In this document: piece by piece, positions 1-5,419 of the stretch
How positions within the stretch are numbered: the first letter of the stretch is position 1
How the letters are laid out: each line of letters begins with the position of its first letter
Assembly: GCA_026985785.1 (NCBI GenBank)
Contig: JALSPT010000249.1
Coordinates: 1 to 6,847 of the forward strand
Direction of reading: 5' to 3'
From: Anaerolineales bacterium
Lineage (GTDB): Bacteria > Chloroflexota > Anaerolineae > Anaerolineales > DRMV01
DNA length: 6,847 nucleotides
The notes under the pieces: model-generated
The model's database searches: none
What the model was told of the DNA's origin: nothing
The model's input: only the letters and a program-made list of their open reading frames with translations
Translations under genes and position numbers: made by a program

Positions 1-473
1 TCGGGATGGGCGATGGGGCCGGGGTTGAAGAAAGGCGACATCAGGGTCAGTTTGTAGTATTCGCCGCGAAAGTTGAGTTTTTCGCCCGTCTGCCAGGTGT
101 GCCAGAAGGCGCGGATGACCTGGATTTGCTCCCGCAGTTTGCCCACCACCGAATCGGGCCAGGGCATCCCAAAGCGGCGGGTGATGTGTGCCTTGACCTG
201 GGTTCCCAGGCCGAGGATGAAGCGCCCCTCGGAGGCTGCGGCCAGGTCCCAGGCGGTGTAAGCCAGATCGGCGGGGCTGCGGGCGAAGGCAATCGCCACC
301 GCGGTGCCGAACTGCATCCGGCGGGTGTGTTCGGCAATCAATGCGCCCGGCAGGAAGGGGTTGTGCTGGGTTTCGGTGGTCCAAATGGCGGCAAAGCCCA
401 TCCGCTCCGCGGCTTTGGCCACCGCGGGCACGTCTTGGAGGGGGAGGGGGGGAAGGGAAGCGTCGAATTTCAT
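1..473 (-). CDS. LLM-class (F420-type) oxidoreductase, N-terminal part
   Basis: This encodes the first 157 residues of a luciferase-like TIM-barrel oxidoreductase; the rest lies beyond the left edge. The protein starts MKFDASLPPLPLQDVP. Later landmarks are WTTETQHNPF (about residues 31-40), the stretch FARSPADLAYTAWDLAAASEGRFILGLG (about 63-90, reported here only as a landmark) and VKAHITRRFGMPW (about 93-105). These resemble the MSMEG_2256-type family of presumed coenzyme F420-dependent oxidoreductases, recognised from memory rather than by search. Such enzymes move hydride between reduced F420 (or FMN) and an organic substrate; the substrate here cannot be told. The ATG at 473 fits the family N-terminus but has no Shine-Dalgarno sequence: the 22 bases before it are C-rich. 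It lies 22 bp after the holB stop, so it probably shares the holB transcript and may depend on translational coupling. LLM proteins usually have 300-350 residues, so roughly half is visible. Family confidence is high; cofactor confidence is moderate. Confidence 0.88.
   Translation of the reverse strand, partial: MKFDASLPPLPLQDVPAVAKAAERMGFAAIWTTETQHNPFLPGALIAEHTRRMQFGTAVAIAFARSPADLAYTAWDLAAASEGRFILGLGTQVKAHITRRFGMPWPDSVVGKLREQIQVIRAFWHTWQTGEKLNFRGEYYKLTLMSPFFNPGPIAHP
440..457 (+). other. Guanine-run tract, possible G-quadruplex
   Basis: Plus-strand runs of 5, 7 and 3 guanines are separated by one and two adenines. The seven-G run can supply two triplets, so the tract meets the usual four-run G-quadruplex pattern with very short loops. 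It lies within the first codons of the LLM oxidoreductase gene, where the coding strand reads Leu-Pro-Pro-Leu-Pro-Leu in C-rich codons. The guanines are therefore on the template strand and not in the mRNA. Folding is an inference. Confidence 0.4.
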
Positions 474-495
474 GGAAGGGGGCTGTGTTTGGGTG

Positions 496-1503
496 TCAGG
501 TGTCCGGTGCGAGACGAGGGAACGAGGGCAGGATAAGCATGACGTTTTCGGCCACCAGGCGGGCATTGACGTGGTGTTCCAGGTCATCCAGGGCTTGTTG
601 CAGCGTCTGGAGCACGGTTAGTGCCTGCTGGGGGGAAAGCGAAGCGCCCAAGGCTTCCAGCGCCGGGCGGTAGTCCACCTGGGTAAGCGCCGCCTGCGCA
701 CCGGTCGCCAGCACCAAGACGTCGCGCCAAAAAGCGAGCCACGTCGTGAGCAAGCGGTGCAAGGTGCGACGGTCCTTGGCGGCTTTTTCGGCAAACGCAA
801 AGCGGGCGATGCGGTCGGCGGAGAGCAAAGTGAGCAGGTCGTGCAGCGCCTGGTCGCGCTCGGCCAGCAGGTCGGGATCGCGATGCAGGCGCAGGGCGTA
901 GCCAGGGCGTCCGCCGGAGAGATGCGCCAGCAGGTCGGCTTGCTCGGGCGGAAGGCCGTGGCGGCTCTGCAATGCTGCACTCACTTCGGCCACGGGCACC
1001 GGGCGCAGCCGCAGCACCTCACAGCGGGAGACCACGGTCGGCAACAAGGCTTCGGCGCTTTCGGCGGTCAGCAGCAGGATGACTCGTCCGGGCGGCTCTT
1101 CCAACGTCTTGAGCAGCGCATTGGCGGCGCTGGGGTGGGCTTCCTCGAAGTTCAGCAGCAGCGCGATGCGATAAGGGGCGGCCAGAGGCGCCAGGGCCAG
1201 GCGGCGCTCCAAGGCGCGAATTTGCGCTACCTTGACGACGGTGGCATCGTCGGCGCGGCGAACGATGTGCAGGTCGGGATGCTTCTCGGCGGCCATCTGG
1301 CGGCAGGCGCGGCAGCGGCCACAGGCTTCACCCGGCTCGGGCGGGTTTTCGCACACCAGCGCCTGAGCAAATTGCAATGCCAGGGTGCGCCGCCCGATGC
1401 CTCGTGGGCCGGTGAAAAGGTAGGCATGGCGCACCGCCCCACGACGGATGTGCCCGCGCAGCAAGTCGGCAGCCCACTGGTGGCCGATCAGCGTCCATCC
1501 CAT
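496..1503 (-). CDS. holB: DNA polymerase III subunit delta' (clamp-loader)
   Basis: This is a 335-residue delta' subunit of the replicative clamp loader, which helps open and place the beta sliding clamp on primed DNA in the cytoplasm. The AAA+ core is clear. The N-terminus has IGHQWA and HAYLFTGPRGIGRRT (about 26-40), followed by a four-cysteine zinc module (C51, C61, C64, C67). The conserved NALLKTLEEPP segment is at about 127-137 and the delta'-type SRC sensor motif at 158-160. The P-loop carries arginine where ATP-binding relatives have lysine, in line with delta' being a non-ATPase stator. The reading frame stays open to 1593, but the homologous N-terminus begins at the ATG at 1503 (MGWTLIGHQ). 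A good -10 box also lies only 6 bp before that ATG, so I take this start and a leaderless mRNA. The next gene begins 22 bp downstream. The C-terminal collar domain (about 210-335) is helical and less conserved. Confidence 0.93.
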   Translation of the reverse strand: MGWTLIGHQWAADLLRGHIRRGAVRHAYLFTGPRGIGRRTLALQFAQALVCENPPEPGEACGRCRACRQMAAEKHPDLHIVRRADDATVVKVAQIRALERRLALAPLAAPYRIALLLNFEEAHPSAANALLKTLEEPPGRVILLLTAESAEALLPTVVSRCEVLRLRPVPVAEVSAALQSRHGLPPEQADLLAHLSGGRPGYALRLHRDPDLLAERDQALHDLLTLLSADRIARFAFAEKAAKDRRTLHRLLTTWLAFWRDVLVLATGAQAALTQVDYRPALEALGASLSPQQALTVLQTLQQALDDLEHHVNARLVAENVMLILPSFPRLAPDT

Positions 1504-1509
1504 GCTCCC

Positions 1510-1538
1510 ATTGTAGCCCAAAGCACGGCGGAAGCCAA
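1510..1538 (-). promoter_or_regulatory. Predicted sigma-70-type promoter of holB (leaderless)
   Basis: On the minus strand TTGGCT (1538-1533; 4 of 6 matches to TTGACA) is followed after 17 bp by TACAAT (1515-1510; 5 of 6 matches to TATAAT). Only six bases, GGGAGC, separate the -10 box from the holB ATG at 1503. The expected transcription start therefore falls on or next to the A of the start codon. The GGGAG motif lies too close to the ATG to act as a normal ribosome-binding site. Box positions are read directly; activity is inferred. Confidence 0.55.
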
Positions 1539-1566
1539 GGGCGCGTGCCCACGCTTTCATGATAAC

Positions 1567-1605
1567 GCAACAGGGCCGTCGGCTGCTGACCAACGACCCT
1601 GTTGC
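1567..1605 (-). terminator. Inverted repeat between degV gene and holB, possible terminator
   Basis: A perfect 9-bp inverted repeat, GCAACAGGG (1567-1575) and CCCTGTTGC (1597-1605), encloses 21 bases. Its stem can extend by TCG/CGA across a three-base bulge. It starts 36 bp after the stop of the downstream DegV gene and ends 28 bp before the -35 box of holB, where a terminator would insulate the two units. Neither side has a run of thymines (minus strand continues GTTATC), so it is not a classic intrinsic terminator. It may be an RNA 3'-end stabiliser or a protein site instead. The rest of the 138-bp spacer holds a small GGGG/CCCC hairpin (1620-1631) and the holB promoter. Confidence 0.4.
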
Positions 1606-1641
1606 TTTGGATGGATGGAGGGGAACACCCCGATTATAACC

Positions 1642-2493
1642 TCAGACGCCCGCAACGTACACAATGCCCAGCCCATGAGGGCCGACGTGCGTTCCGATGA
1701 CCGGGCTGACCATACCGAACAACGATTCGTCCGGCGAAAGGCGGCCCTCCAATTGCGCTTGGAGGGCACGGGCCTCCTCTTCCGCCCCCGTGTGCAGGGT
1801 GGCCAGCCGCAGCGGGCGGGCATCGCCCACGCGCGCGACCACAATGTCGGCCATCCGCTGAATCACTTTTTTGCGGGTGCGTACCTTTTCCAACGGCTCC
1901 ACCCGCCCTCCGCGCACCTCCAGAATCGGTTTGATGCGCAATACGGTGCCGAACCAACGGCTCGCCCCGCCGATGCGTCCGCCGCGATGCAGAAACTCCA
2001 ACGTCGGCACCATCAACACAAAACCACTGTGGTCGCGCGCGCTTTCGGCGATCGCGCGGCATTCCGCCAGCGAAGCGCCCTCAGCAGCCGCTCGCGCGGC
2101 CAACAAGGCATGAAAGCCGGTTTCCATGCCGGTGGAAAGGGAATCCACCAAGGCGATGTTGTCGGCTTGGAGCATTTCCTTGGCCTGGGCTGCCGAGGCT
2201 AAGGTGCCCGACATCTTGGAGGAAATGACCACGGCGAGCACGTCGTATCCCTCGTCCAACAGCCGCCGAAACACATCGGCAAAATCTTGCGCCGAGGGCT
2301 GGGAACTGGTCGGCAGGGTTTTGGCATGCTCCAGACGCCGATAGAAATCTTCCGGGGTGATGTCCACGCCATCCCGGTAGGCCTTACCCTCCCAAATGAC
2401 CTGCAACGGCACGACGTGGATGTTGTACTCGGCGACCAAATCCGGGGGGAGTGAAGCGGTGCTGTCGGTGACAACGGCTACAGGCTTGCTCAT
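1642..2493 (-). CDS. DegV family fatty-acid-binding protein (second of tandem pair)
   Basis: This is a 283-residue DegV-family protein, the usual length. DegV/FakB proteins are cytoplasmic two-domain proteins that bind one fatty acid and, in Firmicutes, present it to the kinase FakA for phosphorylation. Visible motifs are VTDSTA (8-13), RDGVDITPE (40-48), TSSQP (62-66), VVISSKMSGT (88-97), EFLHRGGRIGGASRWFG (166-182) and GTHVGP (267-272). The serines near 63-64 and 91-92, Arg173 and His269 match the positions that hold the lipid carboxylate in FakB proteins. After GTHVGP the sequence is HGLG instead of the commoner GTVA seen in its neighbour. The GTG at 2496 is directly followed by an ATG at 2493; GAGAGG ends 5 bases before the ATG, so ATG is the better start. 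The gene begins 24 bp after the first DegV gene and is probably co-transcribed. No FakA partner is visible, so the ligand and phosphorylation role are inferred. Confidence 0.93.
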   Translation of the reverse strand: MSKPVAVVTDSTASLPPDLVAEYNIHVVPLQVIWEGKAYRDGVDITPEDFYRRLEHAKTLPTSSQPSAQDFADVFRRLLDEGYDVLAVVISSKMSGTLASAAQAKEMLQADNIALVDSLSTGMETGFHALLAARAAAEGASLAECRAIAESARDHSGFVLMVPTLEFLHRGGRIGGASRWFGTVLRIKPILEVRGGRVEPLEKVRTRKKVIQRMADIVVARVGDARPLRLATLHTGAEEEARALQAQLEGRLSPDESLFGMVSPVIGTHVGPHGLGIVYVAGV

Positions 2494-2498
2494 CACGA

Positions 2499-2505
2499 CC
2501 TCTCT
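2499..2505 (-). promoter_or_regulatory. Ribosome-binding site deciding a DegV start
   Basis: AGAGAGG on the minus strand ends 5 bases before the ATG at 2493 but only 2 bases before the in-frame GTG at 2496. The spacing favours the ATG. Confidence 0.6.
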
Positions 2506-2517
2506 GCAAAGGGGGGA

Positions 2518-3369
2518 TCACATGCCGGCCATGTAAGCCAGGGCCACGGTGCCGGGGCCAACATGGGTTCCCACCACAGGGCTGACGTCGGCCACCAGCG
2601 CCTCATCGGGCGACACCCGGGCACTGGCCTGATTCAACAGCCAACGGGCATCTTCCTCGGCGTTGGCGTGCAAGGCGGCCAATCGCACCGGCGCTTGCTG
2701 ACCGATCCGCTCGACCACGATATCGACCACTCGCGCCAGCGCCCGGCGACGGGTGCGAATTTTCTCCAGCGGCTGCACCAAGCCATCGCGCACTTCCAGC
2801 ACCGGCTTGATGCGCAGGGCCGTGCCAAACCAGCGGCTGGCGCCGCCAATGCGCCCACCTCGGTGGAGAAACTCCAGCGTATCCACCGTGAGCACCACGC
2901 CGCTGTACTGCTGCGCCTTCTCGGCCACCGCTTTGCATTCGGCCAGCGAAGCCCCCGCCTCCGCCGCCCGCGCGGCGGCCAGCACATGAAAGCCCAATTC
3001 CATCGCCGTGGTGCGGGAATCGACCACCTCGATGGCCTCGGCTGGAAAACCCTCTCGCGCCTGCAACGCAGCCTGGTAGGTGCCCGACATCTTGGAGGAA
3101 ATCACCACCACCAACACATCGCGCCCCGCCGCAAGCAACGCGTCGTAAATCGCCGCGAAACTGCTTACCGCCGGCTGGGTGCTCTTCGGCAGCACCTTAG
3201 CGGTGGCAAGGCGGCGGTAAAAGGTTTCGGGGGTAATATCCACCCCATCGCGGAAGGTTTCCTCGCCCCAGATCAAAACCTGAGGCGCTACACGGATGTC
3301 GTACCGCGCGACAAGGTCGGCGGGGATGTAGGCCGTGCTGTCGGTGACCAATGCAACGGGGCGAGGCAT
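2518..3369 (-). CDS. DegV family fatty-acid-binding protein (first of tandem pair)
   Basis: This is another 283-residue DegV-family protein, the same length as the next gene and alignable to it almost without gaps. By eye about 60 of the first 97 residues are identical, so the pair probably arose by tandem duplication followed by long divergence. Motifs are VTDSTA (8-13), RDGVDITPE (40-48), KSTQP (62-66), VVISSKMSGT (88-97), EFLHRGGRIGGASRWFG (166-182) and the canonical GTHVGPGTVALAY (267-279). The expected role is binding a fatty acid for transfer to a FakA-like kinase or another acceptor. The frame extends to 3504, but homology begins at MPRPVALVTDS (ATG 3369). A GGAGAG ribosome site six bases upstream (counted from GGAG) supports this start. 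It heads a likely two-gene unit and is divergent from the acyltransferase gene. No convincing promoter was found: a TATATC overlaps the opposing -10 box but lacks a -35 partner. Confidence 0.94.
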   Translation of the reverse strand: MPRPVALVTDSTAYIPADLVARYDIRVAPQVLIWGEETFRDGVDITPETFYRRLATAKVLPKSTQPAVSSFAAIYDALLAAGRDVLVVVISSKMSGTYQAALQAREGFPAEAIEVVDSRTTAMELGFHVLAAARAAEAGASLAECKAVAEKAQQYSGVVLTVDTLEFLHRGGRIGGASRWFGTALRIKPVLEVRDGLVQPLEKIRTRRRALARVVDIVVERIGQQAPVRLAALHANAEEDARWLLNQASARVSPDEALVADVSPVVGTHVGPGTVALAYMAGM

Positions 3370-3373
3370 AGCG

Positions 3374-3379
3374 CTCTCC
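3374..3379 (-). promoter_or_regulatory. Ribosome-binding site of first DegV gene
   Basis: GGAGAG on the minus strand, with GGAG six bases before the ATG at 3369. It supports that ATG over the longer in-frame extension, whose extra 45 residues show no DegV homology. Confidence 0.65.
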
Positions 3380-3424
3380 AGAGAAAGGCTGTAACCGAAA
3401 ACCCCCATCGGCCACAAAAGTCGC

Positions 3425-3448
3425 GGTGGAAGCGCGAAGCGCCCCACC
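3425..3448. repeat. Small inverted repeat in divergent spacer
   Basis: GGTGG (3425-3429) pairs with CCACC (3444-3448), and inside it GCGC-GAA-GCGC (3432-3442) can form a second short stem. It lies in the 115-bp spacer between the divergent DegV and acyltransferase genes, just upstream of the expected -35 region of the latter. It could be an operator or an RNA hairpin in a DegV leader, or chance in GC-rich DNA. The rest of the spacer holds only the -10 box and the DegV ribosome site. Confidence 0.3.
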
Positions 3449-3472
3449 AGCACACCACTGCCCGTTTCGCGA

Positions 3473-3478
3473 TATACT
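3473..3478 (+). promoter_or_regulatory. -10 box of acyltransferase gene (leaderless mRNA predicted)
   Basis: TATACT matches TATAAT at 5 of 6 positions and stands out in GC-rich surroundings. Six bases, TGCCCC, separate it from the ATG at 3485, so transcription should begin at the start codon. No ribosome-binding site is present. The -35 region is weak: the best candidate, AGCACA at 18-bp spacing, matches only 3 of 6. Confidence 0.5.
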
Positions 3479-3484
3479 TGCCCC

Positions 3485-5419
3485 ATGCCTGCCGAGAAGC
3501 GCACCCACCTCCGCCTGCCCTACATGCCGGGGCTGGATGGATTACGGGCGATAGCCGTCCTGGCCGTGATGGCCTATCACGCCAATCTGCCGCTCAGCGA
3601 TGGCGGCTTTTTGGGCGTCGAGGTCTTTTTCGTGCTTTCCGGCTATCTGATCACCTCCTTGCTGTTGCTGGATTGGTTGGACGATGGCCGGTTGAACTAT
3701 GCCAATTTCTGGCTGCGGCGCGCCCGCAGGCTTTTGCCCGCGCTGTGGCTGTTGCTGCTCCTCGTGCCCGTAGCGGCGCGGTTTTTCGCCCCGGATGCCC
3801 TCCCTCGCCTGCGGGAAGACGTCCCCGCCGCGCTGGCCTACATCACCAACTGGGTGTACATCTTCCGCAAGATTTCCTATTTCGAGCAGTTTGGCCGCCC
3901 GCCGCTGCTGCGCCATCTCTGGTCGCTGGCAGTGGAAGAGCAGTTCTACCTTACCTGGCCACTGATTTTCACCGCGCTGATGGCTTTGGGCGGCTCGTGG
4001 CGGCGTCCTCGCCACCTGCTGCGGCGGTTTGCAGCGGCTGCCATCCTGCTTGGGGGGCTCTCCGCGCTCTGGCGGGCGCATCTTTACGTGCCTTTCACCG
4101 ACCCCAGTCGCCCCTACTTCGGCACCGACACCCGGGCCGCGGCCATCCTCTTCGGCGCCGCCTTTGCCGCCCTTTGGCAACCGCATCGTCTGCGCGCCCA
4201 AGCCACCCTCCGCCGCCACAGCCGCGCAGCAGCAGAGGTTGCCGGATGGCTGGGGCTGGCAGGGCTACTGGTCATCTTCGCCCGCGCCAACGATTACACC
4301 CCTTTCCTCTACCACGGCGGCTTTCTGCTGGTGGATGCCGCCACCCTGAGCGTGATCGCCGCCGTCTCCCACCCCGACACCAGATTGGGGAACCTCCTCG
4401 GGCATCCCCTGCCGCGGTGGGTGGGGCTACGCAGTTACGGCATCTACATCTGGCACTGGCCGATTTTCGCCATGCTGCGGCCAGGGGTGGATTGGCACGC
4501 CCCCTTGCCCGTGGTGGTGGCAACCCAATTCGCCCTCACCTTTCTGGTGGCCGAGGCCAGTTATCGCTGGCTGGAGCACCCCATCCGCCGGGAAGGCTTC
4601 AAAGTGTGGTGGAAAAATGTGCAGGCGGCCTGGCAGCGGCGCAAAGCCCTCGCCCCGCTTTCGGTGGGCCTCACGGCGGGACTTTTGGCGCTCAACATCG
4701 GCGGCTTGTGGCACGCCCAGGCCGCCCCCCTGCCGCAAGAGGCCGTAGCGTTTGCCTTTACCCCCACGCCCAGCCCCACCCTGCCGCCCACGGCCACGCC
4801 ACGCCCTCCGGCCTCTACCGCCTTGCCCTCGCTCGCCGCTACGGCTGCCCCAAGCGCCACGCCGCTACGCCCCCCAGCCACCGCCACGGCCACCCCGCGC
4901 CCCGGGCCGCGCTACACCATCATCGGCGATTCGGTGCTCCAATCGGCGGTCACGTTTCAGTTCTGGAAACCGTGGGGAGACCAGGTGTACGTCGACGCCC
5001 TGCCGGGGCGCAAAATGCGCGACCTGACCACCTTAGTGCCCGACCTCGCCGCCCGCCACCTTTTGGGGCCGGTCGTTGTCATCCACCTCGGCACCAACTA
5101 CCCTTTTGCCCCCGAAACCTTGGATGCCGCCATGAAAACCCTCCTGGCGCACGGCGTCCGGCACGTCTTCTTCGTCAACGTGCGGCGGCCTGTGCGTTGG
5201 GAGGATTACGTCAACGACCACCTCCGCAACGGCGTCGCCCGCTGGCCGCAGGCGCACCTCATCGATTGGCACGCCTTGGCAGTTCAGCACCCCGAATGGT
5301 TCGTCGAAGACGGCATCCACCTGCGCTATTACGGCACGCAAGCCTACGTCCGCTTCATCATGGACGAAGTGAGCAAAGTATTGGGCCAGCCGCTCCCCAC
5401 GGCCACCCCCTCAGGGTAA
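3485..5419 (+). CDS. OatA-like membrane O-acyltransferase with C-terminal SGNH domain
   Basis: This is a 644-residue acyltransferase-3/SGNH fusion. The N-terminal part (about 14-410) is a multi-spanning membrane domain with GLDGLRAIAVLAVMAYHAN (16-34, conserved His32), FFVLSGYLIT (48-57), RRARRLLPA (78-86), SLAVEEQFYLTWP (147-159) and SYGIYIWHWP (317-326). A proline/threonine/alanine-rich linker (about 425-476) leads to an extracytoplasmic SGNH domain (about 477-635). There GDS at 481-483 supplies the nucleophile Ser483, GTN ends at Asn538, and DGIH supplies Asp609 and His612. The pattern VDALPGR, HLGTN, DWHALA and HPEWF resembles the SGNH domain of OatA, which O-acetylates MurNAc in peptidoglycan. 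The membrane domain passes acetyl groups outward and the SGNH domain transfers them. GTN is followed by Tyr where OatA usually has Gly. The acceptor could instead be another surface glycan. The ATG fits the family start and the adjacent -10 box. The 3' end overlaps the convergent M23 gene by 9 bp. Confidence 0.92.
   Translation: MPAEKRTHLRLPYMPGLDGLRAIAVLAVMAYHANLPLSDGGFLGVEVFFVLSGYLITSLLLLDWLDDGRLNYANFWLRRARRLLPALWLLLLLVPVAARFFAPDALPRLREDVPAALAYITNWVYIFRKISYFEQFGRPPLLRHLWSLAVEEQFYLTWPLIFTALMALGGSWRRPRHLLRRFAAAAILLGGLSALWRAHLYVPFTDPSRPYFGTDTRAAAILFGAAFAALWQPHRLRAQATLRRHSRAAAEVAGWLGLAGLLVIFARANDYTPFLYHGGFLLVDAATLSVIAAVSHPDTRLGNLLGHPLPRWVGLRSYGIYIWHWPIFAMLRPGVDWHAPLPVVVATQFALTFLVAEASYRWLEHPIRREGFKVWWKNVQAAWQRRKALAPLSVGLTAGLLALNIGGLWHAQAAPLPQEAVAFAFTPTPSPTLPPTATPRPPASTALPSLAATAAPSATPLRPPATATATPRPGPRYTIIGDSVLQSAVTFQFWKPWGDQVYVDALPGRKMRDLTTLVPDLAARHLLGPVVVIHLGTNYPFAPETLDAAMKTLLAHGVRHVFFVNVRRPVRWEDYVNDHLRNGVARWPQAHLIDWHALAVQHPEWFVEDGIHLRYYGTQAYVRFIMDEVSKVLGQPLPTATPSG
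4761..4789 (-). other. Guanine-run tract in acyltransferase linker, possible G-quadruplex
   Basis: The plus strand has cytosine runs of 5, 3, 4, 3 and 3 separated by 3, 2, 1 and 5 bases, so the minus (template) strand carries five guanine runs that fit a canonical G-quadruplex. It encodes the start of the Pro/Thr-rich linker (codons ACC CCC ACG CCC AGC CCC). The mRNA is C-rich, so any structure would form in DNA only. Confidence 0.45.

Noticed and set aside
6..536. A 176-codon open frame on the plus strand at the left edge
   Set aside because: It is antisense to the LLM oxidoreductase gene, whose reverse-strand protein has strong family motifs.
1504..1593. A 30-residue N-terminal extension of holB
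   Set aside because: The extension has no homology to delta' proteins and would overlap the predicted holB promoter and part of the inverted repeat.
757..2202. A 481-codon open frame on the plus strand
   Set aside because: It is antisense to holB and the second DegV gene and passes through the promoter and hairpin spacer. Composition is Gln/Arg/Gly-rich without domains.
3473..3478. A divergent TATATC -10 box for the DegV unit, overlapping the acyltransferase -10
   Set aside because: The match is weaker, and no -35 hexamer is found at 16-18 bp spacing; palindromic AT bases make such overlaps common.
3370..3504. A 45-residue N-terminal extension of the first DegV protein
   Set aside because: It would overlap the divergent acyltransferase start, and a good ribosome site serves the ATG at 3369.
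5405..5417. ACCC/GGGT mini-hairpin at the convergent stops
   Set aside because: Only four base pairs, and without a T-run; too weak to call a terminator.
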